From Phycisphaerales bacterium (lineage in GTDB: Bacteria; Planctomycetota; Phycisphaerae; Phycisphaerales; UBA1924), in the NCBI GenBank assembly GCA_029260295.1, contig JAJDDN010000008.1:558001-622000 (forward strand): a stretch of DNA of 64,000 nt. The letters are read 5' to 3'. How positions within the stretch are numbered: the stretch's first letter is position 1; every line of letters starts with the position of its first letter. The translations under genes and the position numbers were made by a program. This document shows positions 57,877-64,000 of this stretch, one piece after another. The notes under the pieces were generated by a model. The model saw only the letters and a list, made by a program, of their open reading frames with translations, was not told where the DNA came from and searched no databases.

Positions 57877-58395
57877 TCACCTGGAGTTGAACTCTTGGGC
57901 GGATTCTTCTGTGTAGATGACCCGGAACCGTTCGCAGAGCAGGGGCATGGTCTGGGTGGGCTGCTTGCCGATCCTCGGGAGGGTGCGGGAGAAGAAGTCC
58001 CAGTGGGCTTTGCGCCAACCTTCAAGGGTGCGGTCGTTCTCGCCCTCGTGGTAGGCGAAGTCCGCGGCGACCTCGTTGTAGGGGGTTGGGGTGACTGAAA
58101 CGGTCTCGATGATGCAGCGAGGGGTGCCGGAGCCGTCGATGATGACGGCTAGGGTGCCGGGGCTGAGCGGGGTTTCGTTTTCGTGTTCCCATTCCCAGAG
58201 GGATGAGCAGGTCGCGGTTTTGATGCCCTCTAGGATCGGGACCAGTAGATCGTCGGCCATCTTGGGGGAGTCGCCGAAGAAGTCGGTGTCGATTGGCTTG
58301 GTTGCGAGGTCTGGATCGTTGTTGGGGTTGGCGTGGCGGAAGCGCTGAACGAAGGCATTGACGAGAGGTTGGTTAGGGGTGGGATCGAGGGTCAC
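57877..58395 (-). CDS. ASCH-domain protein
   Basis: 172 residues, GTG start. LEGIKTATCSSLWEWEHENE and LAVIIDGSGTPRCIIETVSV are the first strands and the G-x-K-x-x-T motif of ASCH domains (PUA-related, RNA-binding). YNEVAADFAYHEGENDRTLE and GWRKAHWDFF with a final helix complete the fold. Some members bind modified cytidine or tRNA, so a link to proS next door is conceivable but unproven. TACCAT ends five bases before the GTG without a Shine-Dalgarno. It is divergent from top6B, whose real start is 128 bases away. Confidence 0.88.
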   Translation of the reverse strand: MTLDPTPNQPLVNAFVQRFRHANPNNDPDLATKPIDTDFFGDSPKMADDLLVPILEGIKTATCSSLWEWEHENETPLSPGTLAVIIDGSGTPRCIIETVSVTPTPYNEVAADFAYHEGENDRTLEGWRKAHWDFFSRTLPRIGKQPTQTMPLLCERFRVIYTEESAQEFNSR

Positions 58396-58523
58396 TGGGG
58401 ATGGTAGCCGGAGAAGTCAGAGTTCCTCGGCTGGGATTTGCCCGGATCGTCGGCAGAATCGGTCTTGATCGGGTATGCTTTGTGGAATCAATTCAGACCT
58501 ACAGCCCCGCCAAGGAGGGTGGA

Positions 58524-60461
58524 ATGGCCAAGAAGACGACTGGTAAAAAGACCAAACGAACCAAAGCCGATGCGGAGTCGATGGCGACCAAACAGCGGGA
58601 CATTTCTGTGTCCGAGTTTTTCGCTAAGAACCGTCACCTGCTGGGGTTCGACAATCCTCGCAAGGCGCTTTTAACCACCGTTAAAGAGGCCGTGGACAAC
58701 TCGCTTGATGCGTGTGAAGAGGCGTCGATTCTGCCTTCGATCGAGGTCAAGATTGAGGAGATTACGGCTCCACCTTCGGTCCAGAAACCCGGACGGTATC
58801 GGGTGACGATCACGGACAATGGGCCTGGGATTGTGCGGAAGCAGGTCGAAAATATCTTTGGGCGTCTGCTCTATGGGTCCAAGTTCCACCGGCTCAAGAT
58901 GTCGCGTGGTCAGCAGGGGATCGGGATTTCTGCTGCGGGGATGTACGGCTTGATGACGACCGGGAAGCCGATGGTGATCACGACGCGCCCTAAGAAGAAC
59001 AAGCCGGCGCATCATCTTGAGTTGGCGATGGACACGACCAAGAACAAGCCTGAGGTGACGGTTGATGTTGAGACTGAGGACTTCCCGGAAGGCACAGGCA
59101 CGCGCGTCGCGATCGAAATGGAAGCGAAGTTCTTTCGGGGGAAGGGATCGGTTGAGACTTATCTGGAACAAACCGCGATTTCGAATCCGCATTGCGAGAT
59201 TACTTTTATTCCGCCTGACAAGGCTGGGGAGAATCCTGATCTTGCTGAGGCAGCCGAAGAAGTCGAGGCGGATGATCAGGGTGTGGTTCGGACGCAGGAG
59301 TTCAGTGATCGCATTGTGTATCCTCGGACGGTTGATGAGCTTCCGCCGGAGACTGAAGAGATCAAGCCTCACCCGTATGGGGTTGAGCTTGGGACTTTTT
59401 TGACGATGATCAACAAGACCGAGGAGAAGCAGTTGTCGGGGTTCTTCCGCAAGGAGTTCTGCCGGGTGCCTCCGTCTGCGGTGAAGGATCTGACGGCTGC
59501 CGCGTCGATTAAAGGAAAGTCGTATTCCGGATCGACCTGGATCAAGGCGATGGAATCGAGCGATGGGGAGAAGATCTATACCGCGCTCCAGGACGCCAAG
59601 CTCCGCAGCCCCCCTACTGATTGCTTGTCGCCGATTGGTGTTCAGCAGATGCTTGCGGGGATGCTCAAGGGTGTGAAGGCGGAGTTTTATACCGCATCGA
59701 CGCGGAACCCCGCTGTGTATAGGGGCAACCCGTTCCAGATTGAGGCGGCGATTGCGTTTGGTGGGAAGCTGCCGGGGGATCAGCAGGCTCGGATTATTCG
59801 ATATGCGAACCGGGTGCCTTTGCTGTATCAGCAGAGCGCGTGCTGTGCGTTTAAGTCGATTGTTGATACTGGGTGGAAGAACTACGGCTTGCAGCAGCCA
59901 CGCGGTGGGGCTCCGGTTGGGCCGTTGGTGGTGATGATTCATATGGCGAGTGTGTGGGTGCCGTTTACTTCGGAGAGTAAGGAAGCCATCGCGGACTACG
60001 ACGAGATCCGCAAGGAGATGACGCTTGCGCTCAAAGAGTGCGGGCGGAAGCTCGGGCAGTACATCCGCCGGCGCGAACGCATGAAACGCGATGCGCAGAA
60101 GCGGGATGTCTTTGAGCGGTACATCGGCGAGATTTCCAGGGCGTGCAACTACCTGACGGGGACCGACACGCAGGAGCTCTACGACGCACTGCTCACTCAA
60201 GCCAAGGCCAAGACCGAGATCGCCGATGCGCAGCTCGATGATGAGGGCAACTTTATTAAGGACTCGGCGAGCCGGCTCGCCAAGGCGGACGATGTGATCA
60301 TTCTTGATGATGATGGAAAGATTCAGGCCGGCGATGGGGATACCAAATCGAAGCCTGTGATTAAGAAGAAGCGTGTGACGAAGAAGACTGCCAAGAAGAC
60401 GAGCAAGAAGCGGACGACCAAGACATCATCAAAGAAGGCGGCCGCTGGGCTGTTTAACTGA
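58524..60461 (+). CDS. top6B: DNA topoisomerase VI subunit B (ATPase)
   Basis: 645 residues; AAGGAGG before ATG 58524 sets the start and a longer frame is rejected. A GHKL ATPase is clear: TTVKEAVDNSLDACEE with Glu55 and Asn59 (N box), VTITDNGPGIVRKQVE (G1), SRGQQGIGISAAGMYGLMTT (G2) and later VPLLYQQSACCAFKSIV. The transducer domain follows with GVELGTFLTMINKTEEKQ. It ends in a Lys/Thr tail (KKKRVTKKTAKKTSKKRTTK) and begins with a similar one (MAKKTTGKKTKRTKADA), both unlike archaeal Top6B. With the A subunit downstream it would cut and pass DNA duplexes to relax supercoils or decatenate. This enzyme is mainly archaeal and plant, uncommon in bacteria. Confidence 0.93.
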   Translation: MAKKTTGKKTKRTKADAESMATKQRDISVSEFFAKNRHLLGFDNPRKALLTTVKEAVDNSLDACEEASILPSIEVKIEEITAPPSVQKPGRYRVTITDNGPGIVRKQVENIFGRLLYGSKFHRLKMSRGQQGIGISAAGMYGLMTTGKPMVITTRPKKNKPAHHLELAMDTTKNKPEVTVDVETEDFPEGTGTRVAIEMEAKFFRGKGSVETYLEQTAISNPHCEITFIPPDKAGENPDLAEAAEEVEADDQGVVRTQEFSDRIVYPRTVDELPPETEEIKPHPYGVELGTFLTMINKTEEKQLSGFFRKEFCRVPPSAVKDLTAAASIKGKSYSGSTWIKAMESSDGEKIYTALQDAKLRSPPTDCLSPIGVQQMLAGMLKGVKAEFYTASTRNPAVYRGNPFQIEAAIAFGGKLPGDQQARIIRYANRVPLLYQQSACCAFKSIVDTGWKNYGLQQPRGGAPVGPLVVMIHMASVWVPFTSESKEAIADYDEIRKEMTLALKECGRKLGQYIRRRERMKRDAQKRDVFERYIGEISRACNYLTGTDTQELYDALLTQAKAKTEIADAQLDDEGNFIKDSASRLAKADDVIILDDDGKIQAGDGDTKSKPVIKKKRVTKKTAKKTSKKRTTKTSSKKAAAGLFN

Positions 60462-60464
60462 CTC

Positions 60465-60565
60465 GGGTGCCATGGCTTGACCGTCTTCGGCAAGCCATGT
60501 CTTCAGATGCACCAACAACCACACAAGCAAGACACGGCTTGCGAAGACGGCAAGCCGTGGCACCC
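60465..60565. repeat. Paired REP-like palindromes between top6B and top6A
   Basis: Left arm 60465-60503 begins GGGTGCCATGGCTTGACCGT; right arm 60529-60565 ends GCAAGCCGTGGCACCC. Reverse-complemented, the two match over about 37 bases with few changes. Each arm also folds on itself (CATGGCTTG with CAAGCCATG; CACGGCTTGC with GCAAGCCGTG), so the unit is a double hairpin like bacterial interspersed REP pairs. From memory, GTGCCACGGCTTG-type palindromes recur in planctomycetes; not verified. It interrupts the operon and ends 14 bases before the top6A start. Confidence 0.75.
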
Positions 60566-60578
60566 AGAGAAGATACAT

Positions 60579-61793
60579 ATGGCGAAGAAAACAGTTAAAA
60601 AGAAGGTCGTGAAGAAGGTTGCCAAAAAGAAGGTCTCCAAGAAATCACCCTCGAAAACCACCTCGCGCACCGCTGCGGATATGAAGTCCAACAAGGCGGG
60701 GAAGCGGGATATGGAGACGGCCGTCAAACTCAGCGGGATGGCGCAGAACATTGTTACTGCTGTGCACAGCGACAAAGAGCCTGAGATGGATGTGCCGATT
60801 CGGGCCGCGTCCAACACGAACTGGAACGCGAAGAGGGGGATTCTGGAGATGGGCGACTCGGTCGGGAACCGGCAGTTGTTCAATCTTGGGCAGGCCCGCA
60901 AGTTCATGCAGACTTTACTGCATGGGAAGTCGGTTGATGAGTTGCTCGTGGCGGACAAGACGCTCTCGCTTCGTGGGATGTTCTACAAGTCACTGCACAC
61001 CATCGAGGGCACGAAGGAAAAAACCTTCGATGACCAGACCGAGTCGGACGGGATCCTCGAAGACCTCGAAGTCTCGCTCGGATCGCTCCGCGAAGAACTT
61101 CATATCTTCGCCAAGAAACGCGGGACCATGGTCGGGAACATTACTGTTGTTGACAACGGCGACGAGATCAACTGCGCCAAGATGGGTTCGGGCGGGTACG
61201 CGATTCCTTCGATCTGCGAGCCTGAGGTTATTCAGTTCAAGAATGTCAAAGCCAAGTTCATTTTGCATGTCGAGAAGGACACGGTCTGGCAGCGGTTTAA
61301 CGAAGACCGCTTCTGGGAGAAACACAACTGTATTTTGACCGAAGGCTCGGGACAGCCCACGCGGGGCGTGCGACGGATGCTCCACCGTCTCAACAAGGAG
61401 TACAAGCTCCCGGTGTACTGCCTGCTCGATTGCGACCCCTGGGGGCACTACATTTATAGTGTTATCAAGCAGGGCTCGATCTCTCTGGCGTTTGAATCGC
61501 AGCGGCTCGCGATCCCCGATGCGAAGTATCTTGGCATCCGGTCGATCGACTTTGAACGCTGTGGGTTGAGTGACGATGTCAAGATCGACCTCAACGACCG
61601 CGACATCAAACGCGCCAAGCAGATCGCGGCGTACCCGTGGTTTGAGAAGAACAAGGGCTGGCAGAAAGAGATCAAAAAGATGCTCACCAACGGCTTCAAA
61701 ATGGAAGTCGAATCGCTGATTACTAAGGACATCTCGTATGTGACGGAGGAGTATGTGCCTGCACGATTGAAAGCGAAGGATTGGTTGGGATAA
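60579..61793 (+). CDS. top6A: DNA topoisomerase VI subunit A (Spo11-like)
   Basis: 404 residues from ATG 60579; AGAAGA lies six bases upstream. The first 35 residues are a Lys tail (KKTVKKKVVKKVAKKKVSKK). SLRGMFYKSLHTIEG supplies the DNA-cleaving Tyr (Tyr136). The Toprim domain has AKFILHVEKDTVWQRF with Glu232 and LPVYCLLDCDPWGHYIYSVI with the Asp284/Asp286 pair; TEGSGQPTRGVRRMLHRLN lies between. It is the subunit that breaks DNA. The 3' part is less G-rich on the + strand than its 5' part. The last 17 codons have a diverged copy at 62216-62266. Confidence 0.93.
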   Translation: MAKKTVKKKVVKKVAKKKVSKKSPSKTTSRTAADMKSNKAGKRDMETAVKLSGMAQNIVTAVHSDKEPEMDVPIRAASNTNWNAKRGILEMGDSVGNRQLFNLGQARKFMQTLLHGKSVDELLVADKTLSLRGMFYKSLHTIEGTKEKTFDDQTESDGILEDLEVSLGSLREELHIFAKKRGTMVGNITVVDNGDEINCAKMGSGGYAIPSICEPEVIQFKNVKAKFILHVEKDTVWQRFNEDRFWEKHNCILTEGSGQPTRGVRRMLHRLNKEYKLPVYCLLDCDPWGHYIYSVIKQGSISLAFESQRLAIPDAKYLGIRSIDFERCGLSDDVKIDLNDRDIKRAKQIAAYPWFEKNKGWQKEIKKMLTNGFKMEVESLITKDISYVTEEYVPARLKAKDWLG

Positions 61794-61830
61794 TATAACC
61801 ATTTGGACAATGTATCAACGGGAGTTTCAT

Positions 61831-62211
61831 ATGAATGATTTTAATCAGAATGTGTACAGCCAGGACAGCGAGACTGAAACAGCCGGAAAGACCATGCACT
61901 CCGGGCTCGGGGTGAGCTCGTTTGTCATCGCTTGCTTCGGAAGCATCTCAATGTTCGCACTCATCGTGACGGCGGCGGTCATGGAATCCAGTTCACCGAA
62001 CGGCATGGACGAAGAGAGCACCGAAGCGATCGTGCTGGGACTCGCGATGATCGGGACAGCGCTTGGCTTGTTGTTGTCTACGGGGCTCGGGATCGGGAGC
62101 ATCTGCCAAAGCACAAAGAAACGCCTCTTCGGAATCCTCGGCCTCAGCATAAGCGTCGGAGTCGTCGCAATCTTCCTGCTCCTACTCATCGTCGGATTGA
62201 CGATGGGCTGA
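61831..62211 (+). CDS. Small membrane protein with three helices, unknown
   Basis: 126 residues; GGGAG lies before ATG 61831. A polar N-terminal 30 residues (NDFNQNVYSQDSETETAGK) is followed by helices GVSSFVIACFGSISMFALIV, VLGLAMIGTALGLLLSTGLG and LGLSISVGVVAIFLLLLIVG. It resembles the small DUF4190-like or cell-division-neutral membrane proteins but has no decisive motif. It separates top6A from a second, diverged copy of the top6A 3' end, so this gene was probably inserted together with a new gene end. The function is unknown. Confidence 0.6.
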   Translation: MNDFNQNVYSQDSETETAGKTMHSGLGVSSFVIACFGSISMFALIVTAAVMESSSPNGMDEESTEAIVLGLAMIGTALGLLLSTGLGIGSICQSTKKRLFGILGLSISVGVVAIFLLLLIVGLTMG

Positions 62212-62215
62212 GCCT

Positions 62216-62266
62216 GTAACGGTGGAGTATGTCCCCGCACGCCTCAATTCGAAGGATTGGCTGGGG
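62216..62266 (+). pseudogene. Remnant of a second top6A 3' end
   Basis: Translation of this stretch gives VTVEYVPARLNSKDWLG, against VTEEYVPARLKAKDWLG at the end of top6A (61740-61790): 14 of 17 residues match. The DNA differs at most third positions (GTC CCC GCA CGC CTC against GTG CCT GCA CGA TTG), so it is not a recent copy. No start codon or upstream homology is present. It looks like the original gene end, displaced when the segment 61794-62215 was introduced. Confidence 0.75.
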
Positions 62267-62347
62267 CGCTCTGGCGATCTTGGGTCTTGGCGGGCTTGTT
62301 GGCAGCCGTCGGAGAGGATAACGGTTTCGATATCCAATCAAACTCTC

Positions 62348-62376
62348 AAAGCCCCGTCGTCATTGGCGGGGCTTTT
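62348..62376. terminator. Bidirectional terminator
   Basis: AAAGCCCCG (62348-62356) and CGGGGCTTT (62367-62375) pair perfectly around a ten-base loop, with TTTT on the + side and TTTGA on the minus side. It lies between the top6 cluster and the convergent gene at 62402. Confidence 0.8.
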
Positions 62377-62401
62377 ACATTGAGTGCGTGCTACAGAGGA
62401 T

Positions 62402-63238
62402 TTATTTGATTCCGACCATCCTGAGGAATGCGTTGGTCTGGCGGATGGGCAGGCTCGGACGGCCTGCATTGATCTGAATGTACCTTGCCATCGTTCGCGG
62501 GTTGTTCCTTGATGAACTAAAGAGACCCCGGACACGGTAGATGAGAGAATCGAGCATGCCAGTGGAGGCACCGTAGTTCATGCCGTAGCCACAGGTATAA
62601 ACTTGAGCAGTTGGCACGGCGCACTTGATGGAATAGTTCTCTAAGGTACCCAGCCCAACGGGAGTTTGCTGAATCTGTAACGAGATCTTCTCCGACCGCG
62701 CCATGCTCACCCTCTTATGCCGCTTCGGCGATCTCTCCAGAGTCCATTCCCCCGAATCATCAACGGCAAGGCGGACCGGTGTTCTCCAGTTGTATCGATC
62801 ATCAGAGAGCCCCTCACTCTTCTCCCAGTCGGTCAGTTCTTCGATCGGGACATCGATCTCAGGCAGATTCTCAAAACGGAATATCATGCCCGTCGCCCGT
62901 CGCCCGTTGACATCGGTATACATCGGTAGTATCGGCTGGCCCCTCTTTGAAGACCACCAAGCGAGCTGCTCGGTCACGACACTGAACTCATCGGTCTCAA
63001 TGTCATAGACCACCGCGACCGGGATCGTGGAAGGACGGATGATCCAGTCATGGAACCAGACCGATCCAAAGACCGCCACGAGTATCAACGGCACAGCCAA
63101 GAACTCCAGCATACACAAGCCCATACATCTGCGGCCAACGCAACAGACCCTTGATCGCCTTGTGATAGTGTCATCCATACCGAGATATACGATCGGCTTG
63201 ATCAAATGATGCTGATGAATGTAACTATCCAGCAACAT
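62402..63238 (-). CDS. Membrane-anchored protein of unknown function
   Basis: 278 residues from ATG 63238, where GGAAG lies eight bases upstream; a GTG at 63274 is also in frame. A basic, Cys-rich N-terminal part (RRSRVCCVGRRCMGLCM) leads into one helix (LEFLAVPLILVAVFGSVWF). The rest is soluble, with TDEFSVVTEQLAWWSSKRGQ, LTDWEKSEGLSDDRYNWRTP and a final PSLPIRQTNAFLRMVGIK. I do not recognise a family. The Cys cluster before the helix might bind metal or lipid. It converges with the top6 cluster and is divergent from the edge gene. Confidence 0.6.
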   Translation of the reverse strand: MLLDSYIHQHHLIKPIVYLGMDDTITRRSRVCCVGRRCMGLCMLEFLAVPLILVAVFGSVWFHDWIIRPSTIPVAVVYDIETDEFSVVTEQLAWWSSKRGQPILPMYTDVNGRRATGMIFRFENLPEIDVPIEELTDWEKSEGLSDDRYNWRTPVRLAVDDSGEWTLERSPKRHKRVSMARSEKISLQIQQTPVGLGTLENYSIKCAVPTAQVYTCGYGMNYGASTGMLDSLIYRVRGLFSSSRNNPRTMARYIQINAGRPSLPIRQTNAFLRMVGIK

Positions 63239-63415
63239 CTCTAAATCTTCCAAATTACCCACATTGATCAACACCCAAAGTCAAGGCGGTCATCTCCCCC
63301 CTCAGGGTATGACCGCGTTGATTTGTCTCCACACAATCGGCATTCCAGGTCCACAAAGTATGAATTATCGAACTTTGCTGGTCATTGTCCAGTTTCACAA
63401 TGCATTCACATTAAA

Positions 63416-63465
63416 CCCGCCCAAACAGGCGGGAGGACAGTTTTCGTAGGGGGCACCTGTGCCCC
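63416..63465 (+). other. Two stem-loops upstream of the edge gene
   Basis: CCCGCC (63416-63421) pairs with GGCGGG (63428-63433) and is followed by AGGACAGTTTT; GGGGCAC and GTGCCCC (63450-63465) form a second tight hairpin 20 bases before ATG 63485. The first may be a weak terminator, and the second lies in the leader. Function is unknown. Confidence 0.4.
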
Positions 63466-63484
63466 AGAAAGATTGGGACACACC

Positions 63485-64000
63485 ATGAATACAGCATCAC
63501 TCTGCCTCTTCGGCGGCGCACTCCTCGGGGCCGGGCTGAGCAGCACGGCCAACGCTGACCTTATGTACACAGGGCACCTCGACATGATCGAGTCGCACTA
63601 TTCGGGCTACGGCTCTGGCTACCTCAACCTCGGGGGCAGCGCCGATTACAGCTACAACGAAGGGCTCATGGAAGTTCATACATTCAACTTCACCGTCAAC
63701 ACAGGCGGCACCGTGTACCTCGATGCGTTGTCATGGCAGGCGTTTTACTCCTTCACAGACACACAGATCAGACTCTTCCACAACGACGGAAGCGCACTCT
63801 CGAGCCTGAATCATATCGCGCAAAATGATGATTTCGGCTACGACTACATAAGCGGCGGCTACGGCTACGAGGATTTCAACGGCTCAACAAGCTACCTGGA
63901 TTCGTTTATGGAAATCTTCCTCGAAGCCGGCGACTACACCGTCGCCATCGGCGCCCTCTCATTTTCCAGTAGTGAAGCCAACGCTCGAGAAGGCGAAGGA
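63485..64000 (+). CDS. Secreted protein (DVUA0089/PEP-CTERM-type repeat), cut by window edge
   Basis: At least 172 residues, open at the right edge. TASLCLFGGALLGAGLSSTA plus NA is a signal peptide. The mature part is rich in Tyr and Gly (HYSGYGSGYLNLGGSADYSY). DTQIRLFHNDGSALSSLNHI, NDDFGYDYISGGYGYEDFNG and DSFMEIFLEAGDYTVAIGAL match the jelly-roll pattern 'D..I.LF...G......NDD......S...L...Y.VAIG' of the DVUA0089 family, which usually ends in a PEP-CTERM signal. The tail lies outside the window, so sorting cannot be confirmed. Confidence 0.7.
   Translation, partial: MNTASLCLFGGALLGAGLSSTANADLMYTGHLDMIESHYSGYGSGYLNLGGSADYSYNEGLMEVHTFNFTVNTGGTVYLDALSWQAFYSFTDTQIRLFHNDGSALSSLNHIAQNDDFGYDYISGGYGYEDFNGSTSYLDSFMEIFLEAGDYTVAIGALSFSSSEANAREGEG

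Noticed and set aside
58671-60200. 509-codon open frame on the minus strand opposite top6B
   Set aside because: It mirrors the codon structure of top6B, has no ribosome site and gives an Arg/Leu/His-rich product without motifs; top6B has all its catalytic motifs.

Overview
The window looks like a chromosomal segment of a planctomycete of the Phycisphaerae type. Pointers are five secreted proteins ending in the 'GC-type dockerin' tail (paired DGxxDFFDI loops, final GCP), two proteins with a PEP-CTERM-like tail (VPTP, hydrophobic helix, RRRR or RRKR), a pseudopilin with an H-x9-DG-like end, a two-partner secretion pair and bacterial topoisomerase VI genes. Genes are dense, moderately GC-rich and largely housekeeping or secretory. 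I see no insertion sequence, prophage or CRISPR array. Layout: 1-15.8 kb is an alpha-glucan region. It holds a truncated lipoprotein with a starch-binding-like domain, a dockerin-tailed secreted protein, a GH13 enzyme, a pseudopilin, a complete CUT2-type sugar ABC transporter (permease, binding lipoprotein, double ATPase), a GH31 alpha-glucosidase, a second secreted GH13 amylase with a dockerin tail and a PEP-CTERM protein. 16-18.8 kb has xthA, an M24 peptidase and gpmA. 18.9-23.5 kb is a two-partner secretion operon (TpsB then TpsA). 23.7-31.7 kb has a small lipoprotein, a seven EF-hand protein, tRNA-Met, tatA, folD, ligA, a CYTH protein, a ThrE-like exporter with an Opp-type ATPase, and tRNA-Phe. 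31.8-34.6 kb is a tandem pair of secreted dockerin proteins. 35-38.6 kb has an acyl-CoA mutase large subunit, an AT-rich gene with a TIR/deoxyribosyltransferase-like domain, and a DUF2726 protein. 39-44.4 kb has a PEP-CTERM protein, an esterase, asnB, a nuclease and two unknown genes. 44.4-52.3 kb holds a methionine-cycle cluster (ArsR-methyltransferase, ahcY, metF), an amidotransferase, a DUF4340 protein and purD. 52.4-64 kb has a large subtilase, proS, an ASCH protein, top6B and top6A, a small membrane protein, a remnant of the top6A 3' end, and a secreted protein running off the edge. Most striking feature: at about 44.2 kb the + strand changes abruptly from C-rich to G-rich, inside one short gene and at a perfect 30-bp palindrome whose core TGTTCCACGTGGAACA is a consensus-type ParB site (parS). 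The direction of the switch is the one expected at a replication origin, so this window probably contains the chromosomal origin region. Other notable signals: many housekeeping genes here carry a TAnnnT -10 hexamer only 5-7 bases before the start codon and no Shine-Dalgarno, which suggests leaderless mRNAs; FolD has lost the three catalytic residues for its cyclohydrolase; the mutase has isobutyryl-CoA mutase-like specificity residues; and two long palindromic elements resemble repetitive REP-type units.
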